This document shows positions 15,736 to 25,969 of a stretch of DNA of 64,000 nucleotides, one piece after another. Made by a program: the position numbers and the translations under genes. The stretch is from Kitasatospora aureofaciens (lineage in GTDB: Bacteria > Actinomycetota > Actinomycetes > Streptomycetales > Streptomycetaceae): NCBI RefSeq assembly GCF_019192735.1, contig NZ_JAHTKP010000002.1, positions 186,001 through 250,000 of the forward strand, given 5' to 3'. The number at the start of each line of letters is the position of its first letter. The first letter of the stretch is position 1. Under the pieces are notes generated by a model. It did no database searches and was not told the origin of the DNA. It was given only the letters and a program-made list of their open reading frames with translations.

Positions 15736-18700
15736 GTGCATTACGGCATCCTCGGAACCACCACCGCCCACCACGACGACGGCACGCCGGTCCCGCTCGG
15801 CGGCGCCCGGCTGCGGGCGCTGCTCACCGCGCTGGCCCTGCGGCAGGGCCGCCCGGTGCCGGCCGACCTCCTGGTGGACGAGGTGTGGGACACCGAGCCG
15901 CCGCAGGACTCCTCCGCCGCGCTGCAGACCCTGGTCGGCCGGCTGCGCCGCACCATCGGCCGGGACGAGGTCGGCTCCGGCCCCGCCGGGTACTGGCTGA
16001 CCGGCCCGGCCACCGACCTCGCCGAGTTCCGCCGGCTGGCCGACGAGGGCCGCCACGCGCTCGACGCCGGCGACCACGCCCGCGCCGCCGAGCGGCTGCG
16101 GGCCGCCCTGGCGCTCTGGCGCGGCCCCGCGCTGGCCGACCTGCCGGACCGCGGCGGCCCGGCCGCCCGGCTGGAGGCGCAGCGCGACGAGGCCCGCCGG
16201 CATCGCATCACCGCCGATCTCGGGCTGGGCCGGGCCGCCGAGCTGGTCGCGGAGCTGGCCGAACTGTGCGACCGGCGTCCGCTGGACGAACCGTGGCAGT
16301 ACCTGCTGGTCCGGGCGCTGCAGGAGAGCGGCCGGACGGCCGAGGCGCTGCGGCACTACGAGCGGACCAGGCGCGCCCTCGCCGACGAGCTCGGCGTCGA
16401 CCCCGGTCGTCAACTCAAGTCCCTATACGCCGAGTTGCTGGCCCCGTCCGAGACGGCCCCGGCGCAAGCGGCGGAGCGGACCCCCACGCCGCCCCAACCC
16501 CCGCGCGCCGTAGGCAACCTGCGCGGCCGGCTCACCAGCTTCGTCGGCCGGGAGAGCGATCTCGCGGCCCTGCGCGAGGTTCTGACTATCAGTCGGCTGG
16601 TCACCCTCACCGGCCCGGGCGGCTCCGGCAAGACCAGTCTCTCGATCGAGGCCGGCCGCGCCGAACTCGCCGCCGGGCACTGGCCGGACGGCGTCTGGCT
16701 GGCCGAACTCGCGCCGCTGGAGAGCCCGGACGCCGTCCCCGCCGCCGTCGTCTCCGCGCTCGGCCTGCGCGAGATCGTCCTGCACAGCAGCAGCATGGTT
16801 GCCGAGGTGATCGAGAAGCGCGCCGAGGACCCGCTGCGCCGGCTGGTCGAACACTGCGGCCACGGCCGGATGCTGCTCGTCCTGGACAACTGCGAGCACC
16901 TGATCCAGGCCGCCGCCGACCTCGCCGAGGTGCTGCTGGTCGAGTGCCCGGGCCTGACCGTGCTCGCCACCAGCCGCGAACCGCTCGGCGTGCCCGGCGA
17001 GACCGTCCTGCCCGTCGAGCCGCTGCCCGACCCGGTGGCGCTGCGCCTGCTCGCCGAGCGCGCCGCCGCTGCCCGTCCCGGCTTCGACCCGCGCAGCGAG
17101 CCGGAGGCCTGCGCCGAGATCTGCCGCCGCCTGGACGGTCTGCCGCTCGCCATCGAACTCGCCGCCGCCCGGCTGCGGGTGATGACGGCCCGCCAGATCG
17201 CCGACCGCCTGGACGGCCGCTTCGGCCTGCTCACCGCAGGCAGCCGCACCCTGCTGCCGCGCCAGCAGACCCTGCGCGCGGTCGTCGACTGGAGCTGGGA
17301 CCTGCTCGGCAAGCGCGAACGCGCCGTCCTGCGCCGCCTCTCGGTGTTCGCGGGCGGCTGGCGGCTGGAGGACGCCGAGGCGATCTGCGCCGACGACTCC
17401 GAGGTGCCCCGCGAGGAGGTCGCGGACCTGCTGCTCTCGCTGGTGGACAAGTCCCTGCTGGTGGCCGACCTCGGCGGCGCGGGCCTGCCGCGCTACCGGA
17501 TGCTGGAGACCATCCACGAGTACGCGGTCGAGCGGCTGGCCGAGTCCGCCGAGCAGGCCGCGACCGAGGGCCGCCACCTGGCGCATTTCCGCGCGGTGGT
17601 CGCCACCGCCGACCTGAACATCCACGGCCCGCAGCAACTGCACTGGCTGGCCGTGCTGGAGAGCGAGCAGGACAACATCCGGGCCGCGCTGCGCCGTGCC
17701 GTCGACCGCAGGGACGAGGAACAGGCGCTGGTCGTCGCCCTCGGCATGAGCTGGTACTGGTCGCTGCGCGGCTACAGCATGGAGGCCCGCGGCTGGTACG
17801 ACGCGGTGGCCGCGCTCGCCCCGGACCCGTTCGACCCGGCCGGGCCGGCCCCGGTGCCGCTGGAGCGCCACGTGCTCGCGTACGGCGTGCCGATGCCGGT
17901 GGGGGTGGCCGAGGAGGCCCGCCGGATGCTCGCGATGTACCGGCTGGTCGGGCTGTTCGAGGGGAACCTGGAGGTATTGGGCGACCCGGAGGCGATCGCC
18001 GTCTCGCAGCACCTGCTCGCCGCCTACACCCCGGACCTGCCGCAGGCCTACCGGTTCCCGGCGCTGATGCGGGTGTTCGCGGCCTTCCTGACGGGCCGGC
18101 TGGACGTGATGAAGGACCTGATGGACGACGCGGTGCGCGGCTGCGAGGTGCACGGCGGGCCGACCGATCTGGCGTTCATCCTGCAGATCCGGGCCAAGAT
18201 GATGAACGACTGGCCCGGCGGCGCGGAGCAGGGAATCCGTGACGGCGAGCGGTCCCTGGAGCTGTGCCGGCAGGCCGGGGACCTCTGGGGAATCTCCCAG
18301 GCGCTCTCGGCCCGCGGTGAGGCGCTGGCCAACCGGGGGGACGCCGAGGAGGCCGCCGCCGCGTACGAGCAGGCGATCGAGCTGGCCGAGGAGCTGGGCG
18401 CGCCGCAGGAGGTGCCGATCCTGCGGGTGAACCTCGGCAGCGCCGTGCTGGAGCAGGACATGGCGCGCGGCGAGCGGATCATCCGGGACACCCTCGCTGC
18501 CCTCGACAACCCGGGTGCGAGGCAGGTCACCACCGGCGCGCTGCTGTTCGGGCATCTGACGCTCTGCGGCATCCACGCCCACCGCGGCGAGTACCCGCAG
18601 GCGCTGGCCGAGCTGGACCAACTGGACGTGACCCGGGTCGGCGGCTTCGCCCCCGGCATGACGGCCGGGCTGCTGACGACCGCGCGGGGCTGGGTCACGG

Positions 18701-19074
18701 CGCGCGCCGGCGACCCGGACCGGGGACTCGCCCTGATGCGCGACGGCCGGCGGCTGCTCCGCTCGACGAAGGCCGGGAGCGGCTTCGCCGAGCAGATGGC
18801 GGTCATGGTCGTGCCGGCCACGGTGGGGGTGCTGCGCGCCTTCGCCGAGCGCGACGGCGACCTGGCGAAGGCCCGCCTGGCCACCGTCCTGCTCGGCGCG
18901 CACACCGGGCTGAACGGCCCGAAGGGCGGCTTCCTGGACCGGGCGGAACGCGAGCGCTCGGCGGCCGCCCTGCGGGCCGTGCTGGGTGACGACGCGTACG
19001 AGACCGCCCACGCCGAGGGCAACGGCATGACCCCGCAGCAGACCAGGGACCTGCTGGAGACCGTGATCGGCTGA
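15736..19074 (+). CDS. AfsR/SARP-type transcriptional regulator with NB-ARC ATPase and TPR-like domain
   Basis: An 1112-aa regulator. Residues 1 to about 95 are an OmpR-like winged helix (GGARLRALLTALALRQGRPVPADLLVDEVW), followed by the BTAD domain to about residue 240 (EPWQYLLVRALQESGRTAEALRHYERTRRALADELGVDPG). An NB-ARC/STAND ATPase starts with TSFVGRESDLAALREVL; Walker A GPGGSGKT is near residue 293 and Walker B MLLVLDNCEH near 379. The remaining 500 residues are TPR-like helices. GTG start at 15736. AfsR-type proteins activate secondary metabolism or export genes by binding 7-bp direct repeats; possible sites lie upstream of the adjacent ABC exporter genes. Confidence 0.9.
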   Translation: MHYGILGTTTAHHDDGTPVPLGGARLRALLTALALRQGRPVPADLLVDEVWDTEPPQDSSAALQTLVGRLRRTIGRDEVGSGPAGYWLTGPATDLAEFRRLADEGRHALDAGDHARAAERLRAALALWRGPALADLPDRGGPAARLEAQRDEARRHRITADLGLGRAAELVAELAELCDRRPLDEPWQYLLVRALQESGRTAEALRHYERTRRALADELGVDPGRQLKSLYAELLAPSETAPAQAAERTPTPPQPPRAVGNLRGRLTSFVGRESDLAALREVLTISRLVTLTGPGGSGKTSLSIEAGRAELAAGHWPDGVWLAELAPLESPDAVPAAVVSALGLREIVLHSSSMVAEVIEKRAEDPLRRLVEHCGHGRMLLVLDNCEHLIQAAADLAEVLLVECPGLTVLATSREPLGVPGETVLPVEPLPDPVALRLLAERAAAARPGFDPRSEPEACAEICRRLDGLPLAIELAAARLRVMTARQIADRLDGRFGLLTAGSRTLLPRQQTLRAVVDWSWDLLGKRERAVLRRLSVFAGGWRLEDAEAICADDSEVPREEVADLLLSLVDKSLLVADLGGAGLPRYRMLETIHEYAVERLAESAEQAATEGRHLAHFRAVVATADLNIHGPQQLHWLAVLESEQDNIRAALRRAVDRRDEEQALVVALGMSWYWSLRGYSMEARGWYDAVAALAPDPFDPAGPAPVPLERHVLAYGVPMPVGVAEEARRMLAMYRLVGLFEGNLEVLGDPEAIAVSQHLLAAYTPDLPQAYRFPALMRVFAAFLTGRLDVMKDLMDDAVRGCEVHGGPTDLAFILQIRAKMMNDWPGGAEQGIRDGERSLELCRQAGDLWGISQALSARGEALANRGDAEEAAAAYEQAIELAEELGAPQEVPILRVNLGSAVLEQDMARGERIIRDTLAALDNPGARQVTTGALLFGHLTLCGIHAHRGEYPQALAELDQLDVTRVGGFAPGMTAGLLTTARGWVTARAGDPDRGLALMRDGRRLLRSTKAGSGFAEQMAVMVVPATVGVLRAFAERDGDLAKARLATVLLGAHTGLNGPKGGFLDRAERERSAAALRAVLGDDAYETAHAEGNGMTPQQTRDLLETVIG

Positions 19075-19081
19075 CCGGGGC

Positions 19082-19120
19082 GGGCGGCCGGCCCTTCCCC
19101 CCGCGGAGGGCCGGCCGCCC
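19082..19120. terminator. Bidirectional terminator between regulator and ABC exporter
   Basis: A perfect 14-bp stem: GGGCGGCCGGCCCT (19082-19095) pairs with AGGGCCGGCCGCCC (19107-19120) around an 11-base loop. The two flanking genes converge on it. Confidence 0.85.
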
Positions 19121-19124
19121 CGTC

Positions 19125-19948
19125 TCAGGTGCGCTTGCGGAAGCGGGCCACCGCGAGCGGGGCGAAGATCGCGGTCGAGGCGGCGGACCAGATCAGCACG
19201 ACCATCACCGGGTGGGCGATCGGCCCCTGACCGTTGAGCAGGCCACGGGCGGCGTCGGCCAGCGCGGACAGCGGGTTGACCTTGGTGAAGGCCTGCAGCC
19301 AGCCCGGCATGGTCTCGGTCGGCGCGAAGATCGAGCTGCCGAACTGCATCGGCATCAGGACCAGCATGGAGACGCCCTGGACGGCCTGGGCGCTCTTCAT
19401 CGCCATGCCCAGCAGCATCGAGATCCAGACGATCGACATGCCGAACACCAGCGACAGGCCGACCGCGGCCAGCAGCTCCAGTACGCCGGTCTTGAGCTCG
19501 AAGCCGAGGATGAACGCGAAGGTCAGCAGGATCGCGGAGGAGATCAGCGCCCGCAGCGTCTCCGCCACGATCTTGGAGAGCAGGACGGAGGCCCGGCCGA
19601 TCGGCAGGGTGCGGAACCGGTCCATCACCCCGGTCTGGAAGTCGCTGTTCAGACCGGTGCCGACGGCCAGTGCCAGGGTCATGCCGGTCTGCCCGAGCAG
19701 ACCGGGGATCAGCCGCTGCTTGTAGTCGTCCTGGTTGCCCGACATGGCGCCGCCGAAGACGTAGACGAACAGCACCGTGAAGACGATCGGCATCAGCACG
19801 GCGTCGAACATCGACTCCGGGTCGGCCTTGATCCGCATCAGGTTGCGCCGGGTCAGCGCGCCGACGTGGCGCAGGGTGCCGGCCAGGCCGATCCGGGGGT
19901 CCTCGGCCCGGGTGTCCCCGGCCCGGGTGGGGGCGAGCGTGGCGGTGG

Positions 19949-19952
<4 letters not shown>
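19125..19952 (-). CDS. ABC-2 type permease (DrrB-like)
   Basis: A 275-aa permease with about six TM segments. The N-terminal RRNLMRIKADPESMFDAVLMPIVFTVLFVYVFGGAM and MDRFRTLPIGRASVL segments are the signature of DrrB, the daunorubicin-resistance exporter subunit. It pairs with the ATPase gene just upstream: its ATG overlaps that gene's stop as ATGA, with AAGGAG inside the end of the ATPase gene. The complex should export a hydrophobic drug or metabolite; the actual substrate is unknown. Confidence 0.9.
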
Positions 19953-20974
<1,022 letters not shown>

Positions 20975-20995
20975 GCCTCCAGGCTGTCCGCCCCG

Positions 20996-21066
20996 GCTGT
21001 CAGCGCCCTGTCGTACGGCCGGGCCCGCTGTCACGCCGCTGTCATCGCCGCTCGGGCGTGACAGCG
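20996..21066 (-). promoter_or_regulatory. Repeat-rich control region of the DrrAB-like operon
   Basis: The heptamer GCTGTCA (top strand) occurs at 20996-21002, 21027-21033 and 21038-21044, with an inverted copy at 21059-21065. The middle two are exactly 11 bp apart, one helical turn. A 12-bp inverted repeat CGCTGTCACGCC (21026-21037)/GGCGTGACAGCG (21055-21066) overlaps them. SARP regulators bind heptamers spaced by 11 bp; binding by the adjacent AfsR-like protein is inferred. Confidence 0.5.
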
Positions 21067-21095
21067 GCCCCGCTCCGACCTGCGGAGCGGGGCCG
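21065..21095 (-). terminator. Terminator after panB
   Basis: A 13-bp perfect stem, CGGCCCCGCTCCG (21065-21077) with CGGAGCGGGGCCG (21083-21095), loop of five. It lies 15 bases past the panB stop. Confidence 0.85.
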
Positions 21096-21110
21096 TAGAG
21101 CCAGGTGCCG

Positions 21111-21980
21111 TCAGTGGAAGCTGTGCTCGGCCGCCGGGAAGGCGCCGGTGCGAACCTCCTCGGCGAACTCACGTGCGGCGTCGCCGAGGACGCCGCGCAG
21201 GTTCGCGTACTTCTTGACGAACTTGGGCACCCGGCCCGCCGTCATGCCGGCCATGTCGGTCCAGACCAGAACCTGGGCGTCGGTCTCCGGGCCGCCGCCG
21301 ATGCCGACGGTCGGGATCGCCAGCTGCTCGGTGACCTGGGCGGCCAGCTCGGCGGGCACCGCCTCCAGCACCACCGAGAAGGCGCCGGCCTGCTGGACGG
21401 CCTTGGCGTCGCGCAGCAGCTGGTGCGCCGCCTCGTCGCCGCGGCCCTGGACCGGGTAGCCGCCGAGGGCGTGCACGGACTGCGGGGTGAGGCCGATGTG
21501 GGCCATCACCGGGACGCCGGCCTCGACCAGCAGCTCGATCGAGCGGGCGCTGCGCTCCCCGCCCTCCAGCTTGACCGCGCCGACCCCGGCCTCCTTCATC
21601 AGCCGGGCCGCGTTGCGCATGGCCTGCGCGGGGGACTCCTGGTAGGAGCCGAACGGCAGGTCGGCGACGATCATGGCCCGCTCGGTGCCGCGGACGACGG
21701 CGGCGGAGAGCATCACCATCTGATCCATGGTCACCGGCACGGTGGTCTCGTAGCCGAGGTGGCAGTTGCCGGCCGAGTCGCCGACCAGCAGGACGGGGAT
21801 GCCCGCCTCGTCGAACACCCCCGCGGTGAGGGCGTCGTAGGCGGTGAGCATGGACCACTTCTCGCCGCGCTGCTTGGCGGCGGCGAGATCGCGGACGGTG
21901 ACGCGTCGGTTGGTGACCCCGCCGTAGAGGGTGGCGGGCGACGCCTGGTTCTGGGCAGGCGAAGACGGAGAAGCGTTCAT
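21111..21980 (-). CDS. panB: 3-methyl-2-oxobutanoate hydroxymethyltransferase
   Basis: A 289-aa enzyme that makes ketopantoate from alpha-ketoisovalerate and methylene-tetrahydrofolate, the first committed step of pantothenate/CoA synthesis. Family segments: [86 protein letters not shown] and PTVGIGGG. The Asp, Lys and Glu metal/substrate residues are in these blocks. CAGGAG lies eight bases before the ATG at 21980. The mycobacterial gene also lies in the glnA/glnE neighbourhood. Confidence 0.95.
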   Translation of the reverse strand: MNASPSSPAQNQASPATLYGGVTNRRVTVRDLAAAKQRGEKWSMLTAYDALTAGVFDEAGIPVLLVGDSAGNCHLGYETTVPVTMDQMVMLSAAVVRGTERAMIVADLPFGSYQESPAQAMRNAARLMKEAGVGAVKLEGGERSARSIELLVEAGVPVMAHIGLTPQSVHALGGYPVQGRGDEAAHQLLRDAKAVQQAGAFSVVLEAVPAELAAQVTEQLAIPTVGIGGGPETDAQVLVWTDMAGMTAGRVPKFVKKYANLRGVLGDAAREFAEEVRTGAFPAAEHSFH

Positions 21981-22100
21981 CGAACAGGCTCCTGAAGGGT
22001 TGTCGTCTCGTGGCGCCGTGCGGCGTCCCCGGATCACCTCCATGCTTGCACGCCCCGGCGCGAGCGCAAAGGGGCGTGCGGGCGGCCCGGTGCGATCTGC

Positions 22101-22156
22101 GGCACACCGGCTGGGGCACACCGGCTGGGGCACACCGGCTGGGGCACACCGGACGG
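22101..22156. repeat. 14-bp tandem repeat, four units
   Basis: Units GGCACACCGGCTGG at 22101-22114, 22115-22128 and 22129-22142 are identical; the fourth (22143-22156) ends ACGG instead of CTGG. It lies between the panB start and the MFS promoter region. Confidence 0.95.
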
Positions 22157-22184
22157 GCTTTGCCCTCATTTTGCGAAACGGGGT

Positions 22185-22233
22185 CGTCTCGTATCGAAAA
22201 GGCGGCTACTCTGATCAAGGGGGTTACGAGACG
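22185..22233 (+). promoter_or_regulatory. Inverted repeat flanking the MFS gene promoter
   Basis: CGTCTCGTA (22185-22193) and TACGAGACG (22225-22233) form a perfect 9-bp inverted repeat with centres 40 bp apart. A -10-like TACTCT (22207-22212) lies between. The second arm is 53 bases before the MFS ATG. The TetR-family protein encoded downstream is the natural candidate ligand. Confidence 0.55.
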
Positions 22234-22286
22234 TCCGCGGCTCGGAATTGCCCGCCAGTGCCACGCCATCACGGACGGGAAGACCA

Positions 22287-23909
22287 ATGACCACCGCAGC
22301 CGCGCCACCCCGTGTGCCGGAAGCCATCCACCGCCGCCGCTGGGCGATCCTCTGCACCCTGGTGCTCGCCCTGCTCGTCGTCGTCCTCGACAACTCGATC
22401 CTCAACGTCGCGATGAAGACCATCGCGACCCCGGCGCCGGTCGGACTCGGCGCCACCCAGAGCGACCTGGAATGGTCGATCAACTCCTACACCCTGGTGT
22501 TCGCCGGACTGCTCTTCACCTCGGGCCTGCTCGGCGACCGCTTCGGCCGCAAGCGCGCCCTGCTGGCCGGCATGGTGGTCTTCGGCATCGCCTCGCTGCT
22601 GTCCGCCATGGCCGCGACGCCCGGTGAACTCGTCGGCTACCGCGCCCTGATGGGCGTCGGCGCCGCACTCGCGATGCCCGCCACGCTGGCCATCATCATG
22701 AACGTCTTCGAGCGCGCCGAGCAGCCCAAGGCGATCGGCATCTGGGCGGGCGCGGTCGGCCTGGCCATCGCGATCGGCCCGATCACCGGAGGCGTGCTGA
22801 TCGAGCACTTCTGGTGGGGCTCGGTCTTCCTGATCAACGTCCCGATCGTGATCGTCGCGGTGATCGCGATGGTGATCCTGGTGCCCGAGTCCAAGGACCC
22901 GAACCCGGGCCGGCTCGACCCGGTCGGTGTGCTGCTGTCGATCATCGGCCTGGTCGCGCTGATCTACGGCATCATCAAGGGCGGCGAGCTGGCCGACTTC
23001 ACCGCCGCCGGGGCCTGGGTGCCGGTGCTGGTCGGCGTGGTGGCCCTGGTCGCGTTCGTCTGGTTCGAGCGCCGCACCGCGCACCCCGCGCTGGACGTCA
23101 CCTGGTTCCGCAACAAGGTGTTCAGTGCCTCCGTGGTGGTCGTCGGCGTGGTGTTCTTCGCGCTGATGGGCGTCTCCTTCTTCGGCGTCTTCTACATCCA
23201 GAGCGTGCGCGGCTACAGCGCGCTCCAGGCCGGTCTGCTGATGCTGCCGCTGGCCGTCGCCCAGCTGCTGTTCGCGCCCCGGGCCCGGCTCGTGGTCGAC
23301 CGCTTCGGCGTCGCCGCCACCGCCGCCGTCGGCATGCTGCTGATCGGGGTCGGTTTCGTCGGCTACACCCTGCTGACCGCCGCCACGCCGATCTGGGTGC
23401 TGATCGTGCTCGGCCTGCTGATGGGCTCGGGCATGGCCCACGTCATGCCGCCGGTCACCGTCGCGATCATGGGCTCGCTGCCCCGCGAGAAGGCCGGCGC
23501 CGGCTCGGCCGTCAACAACACCTTCCGCCAGGTCGGCGGCTCGCTCGGGGTCGCCGTGCTCGGCGCGGTGCTCTCCACCTTCTACCGCGACGGCATGACC
23601 GACACCCTGAACCAGCTGCCGGCCGAGTACCGCGACAAGGCCGGCGAGTCCCTGGAGGCCACCCTGGCCATCGCCGGCCGGCTCGGTCCCAAGGGGCAGG
23701 CGCTGCTCGGCCCGGCCAACGACTCCTTCATCAGCGCCATGCACGTGGTGGCCTCGCTCTCCGCGGGCATCACCGTGGCCGGCGCCCTGATCGCCTGGTT
23801 CCTGCTCCCGCGCAAGGCCGCCGGCCCCACCGGCGGGCCCGGCGCCCCGGCCGTCCAGCCGGCCGATCAGTCGACCGACCGGCGGGAGACCGCGGCCGCG
23901 GACGCCTGA
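22287..23909 (+). CDS. MFS drug exporter, DHA2 (EmrB/QacA) family
   Basis: A 540-aa, roughly 14-TM transporter: [17 protein letters not shown] in TM1, [31 protein letters not shown] (motif A), and a long C-terminal tail rich in Pro/Gly/Ala. The pair 'exporter followed by TetR regulator' usually means an inducible multidrug efflux system. It differs from the DHA2 gene at 5.8 kb in having a linked regulator and a long loop before the last TM. ATG at 22287. A hairpin terminator follows, so the TetR gene may have its own promoter. Confidence 0.88.
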   Translation: MTTAAAPPRVPEAIHRRRWAILCTLVLALLVVVLDNSILNVAMKTIATPAPVGLGATQSDLEWSINSYTLVFAGLLFTSGLLGDRFGRKRALLAGMVVFGIASLLSAMAATPGELVGYRALMGVGAALAMPATLAIIMNVFERAEQPKAIGIWAGAVGLAIAIGPITGGVLIEHFWWGSVFLINVPIVIVAVIAMVILVPESKDPNPGRLDPVGVLLSIIGLVALIYGIIKGGELADFTAAGAWVPVLVGVVALVAFVWFERRTAHPALDVTWFRNKVFSASVVVVGVVFFALMGVSFFGVFYIQSVRGYSALQAGLLMLPLAVAQLLFAPRARLVVDRFGVAATAAVGMLLIGVGFVGYTLLTAATPIWVLIVLGLLMGSGMAHVMPPVTVAIMGSLPREKAGAGSAVNNTFRQVGGSLGVAVLGAVLSTFYRDGMTDTLNQLPAEYRDKAGESLEATLAIAGRLGPKGQALLGPANDSFISAMHVVASLSAGITVAGALIAWFLLPRKAAGPTGGPGAPAVQPADQSTDRRETAAADA

Positions 23910-23932
23910 CCGGCGAAGCGCTGAGCGACAAT

Positions 23933-23970
23933 GGCCCTGCCGCCCCGGGTACGCCCGGAGCGGCAGGGCC
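23933..23970 (+). terminator. Terminator after the MFS gene
   Basis: GGCCCTGCCGC (23933-23943) pairs perfectly with GCGGCAGGGCC (23960-23970), with an inner CGGG/CCCG stem, then TTA. It lies 23 bases beyond the stop. Confidence 0.8.
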
Positions 23971-24064
23971 TTACGGACCGGGTCCGGCCACCACCCGGCC
24001 GGCCCCGGACCATGGGAAACGGAACGGCGCCCGCGCGCCCGTAGATCCAGGGAGAACAGCGGGG

Positions 24065-24706
24065 ATGAAGACGGACACTCCGGCCGCCGGGGCCGGGCAG
24101 CCCTGCGCCACCGCGCGCCGCGGCCGGCCGCGCAGCGAGGCCGCCGAACAGGCCATCTTCACCGCCGTCGAGGACCTGATGGCGGGCGGCACCACGCTGT
24201 CCGAGCTCACCATCGAGGGCATCGCCACCGCCGCCGGCGTCGGCAAGGCCACCATCTACCGGCGCTGGCCCAACAAGGAGGCCCTGCTGGTCGACGTGGT
24301 CAGCCGGCTGGAGGTCCCGATGCCGGAGTCGACCGGCGGCAGCGCCCGGGACGAGCTGGTCGCGATGATCGACTACATGCGCCGGCGCGGCCTGGCCAAG
24401 CGCACCCGCTGGGTGCTCAAGGCCGCCTTCGGCCAGATGCACAGCCTCCCGGAGCTGCACGCCGCCTACCACGACCGGGTGGTCAAGCCGCGGCGCGAGG
24501 CGGCCCTCGACCTGGTCCAACGGGCCATCGACGAAGGCGTGCTGCGCGCCGACCTCGATCTCGACCTGCTCGGCGACCTCCTGTTGGGCCCGATCCTCTA
24601 CCGGAGCATCCTCTGGGAGGACTCCGACCTGGAGGACCCGGAGCTGGCCCGCAAGATGGTCGACGCCCTGCTTGACGGCCTCGCCCCCCGCCCCGCCGCC
24701 CCCTGA
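24065..24706 (+). CDS. TetR/AcrR-family regulator
   Basis: A 213-aa repressor. The helix-turn-helix is LTIEGIATAAGVGKATIYRRWPNKEALLVDVV, preceded by the basic RRGRPRSEAAEQAIFTAVEDLM. The C-terminal ligand-binding domain (MIDYMRRRGLAKRTRWVLKAAFGQMHSLPELHAAYHDRVV) is of the TetR_C type seen in regulators with RRWPNKE. It probably controls the exporter gene upstream. ATG at 24065 has GGGAGAA and GGGG upstream. Confidence 0.9.
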   Translation: MKTDTPAAGAGQPCATARRGRPRSEAAEQAIFTAVEDLMAGGTTLSELTIEGIATAAGVGKATIYRRWPNKEALLVDVVSRLEVPMPESTGGSARDELVAMIDYMRRRGLAKRTRWVLKAAFGQMHSLPELHAAYHDRVVKPRREAALDLVQRAIDEGVLRADLDLDLLGDLLLGPILYRSILWEDSDLEDPELARKMVDALLDGLAPRPAAP

Positions 24707-24912
24707 CGCCGGACGTCTGAACGCCCCGACGCCTGACGTGGCCTGGCTCACCAAACCGGGCCACGCCGGAACCCCGCTCCAAGGGCCCCGCGTCTGTCCC
24801 GGCATAGGCTGAGCCGGGATCCGATCAAACCGGCACCAGTCCGGCACAACACCCGGAACCCGACGGACCCGGCGCCGGACCGGCGGACGGCACGAGCGAA
24901 CGGGAGCCACGG

Positions 24913-25956
24913 ATGACGCAGACGGACAGGACCGACCGGCCCCGGCGCGAGGAGAGCGCCCCGGACCCCGCGGGCCGTCCCGGGCGCTTCCTGGGCCTGC
25001 GGCACTGGGGCCGGGACGGCCGCGGCAGCACCACCTGGCGGCGCGGCCTGGTCCTCGCCGCGCTGGCCCTGCTCACCGCCGTGCTGCTGGCCTTCCACGC
25101 CGAGATCCCCAACAGCGTCGGCAACCTCGGCAGCCTGCTGGAGACCTTCCTGCCCTGGGCCGGCCTGGCCGTCCCCGTGCTGCTGGTCGCGGCGCTGCTG
25201 CGCCGCTCGGCCACCGCGCTGATCGCCCTGCTGGTGCCCGCCGTGCTCTGGCTCAACCTGTTCGGCGGCCTGCTGACCGACAAGAGCGGCGGCAAGGGCG
25301 ACTGGACGGTGGTCAGCCACAACGTGGCCGCCGACAACACCGACGTGCCGGGCACGGTCCGCGGGCTGGTGGACTCCGGCGCACAGATCGTCGCCCTCCA
25401 GGAGCTGGCCGGCAAGGCGCTGCGCGGCTACGAGACCGGCCTGGCCCCGGCGTATCCGTACCACGCGGTCGAGGGCACCGTCGGCCTCTGGTCGAAGTAC
25501 CCGATCGCCGATGTCACACCGGTTGACCTCAAGATGGGCTGGACCCGGGCCTTCCGGGCGCAGGTCACCACCCCGCAGGGCCCGGTCGCGGTGTACGTCG
25601 CGCACCTGCCGTCCGTCCGGCTGAAGGCCGAGGGCGGCTTCACCGTCGACCAGCGGGACGTCAGCGCGCAGGCGCTCGGCGACGCGATCCAGGCCGAGCC
25701 GCTGAAGAAGGTGCTGCTGCTCGGCGACCTCAACGGCACCATGAACGACCGCAGCCTGGCGCCGGTCACCTCGCAGATGCGCTCGGCCCAGGGTGCGGCC
25801 GGGGACGGCTTCGGCTTCAGCTGGCCGGCGGCCTTCCCGATGGCCCGGATCGACCAGATCATGAGCAAGGGCGCCCTGTTGCCGGTCGACTCCCGCACCC
25901 TGCCCCGGGACGGCAGCGACCACCTCGCGGTGGCCGCCACCTACCGGTACGCCTAG
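24913..25956 (+). CDS. Membrane-anchored endonuclease/exonuclease/phosphatase family protein
   Basis: A 347-aa protein. Residues about 45-125 hold two or three TM segments (GLVLAALALLTAVLLAFHA, FLPWAGLAVPVLLVAALL, ALIALLVPAVLWLNLFG). From about residue 135 an EEP domain faces outward: VVSHNVAADN, IVALQEL (catalytic Glu), YVAHLPSV, LLGDLNGTMND and the terminal DGSDHLAVAATY. The EEP fold hydrolyses phosphodiesters; in streptomycetes such proteins are extracellular with unknown substrate. It is convergent with nadE, 13 bases apart. Confidence 0.87.
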   Translation: MTQTDRTDRPRREESAPDPAGRPGRFLGLRHWGRDGRGSTTWRRGLVLAALALLTAVLLAFHAEIPNSVGNLGSLLETFLPWAGLAVPVLLVAALLRRSATALIALLVPAVLWLNLFGGLLTDKSGGKGDWTVVSHNVAADNTDVPGTVRGLVDSGAQIVALQELAGKALRGYETGLAPAYPYHAVEGTVGLWSKYPIADVTPVDLKMGWTRAFRAQVTTPQGPVAVYVAHLPSVRLKAEGGFTVDQRDVSAQALGDAIQAEPLKKVLLLGDLNGTMNDRSLAPVTSQMRSAQGAAGDGFGFSWPAAFPMARIDQIMSKGALLPVDSRTLPRDGSDHLAVAATYRYA

Positions 25957-25969
25957 ATCAGCCGCTGGA

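Noticed and set aside
16423-19011. 862-codon minus-strand open frame
   Set aside because: Shadow of the AfsR-like regulator gene; no recognisable domain.
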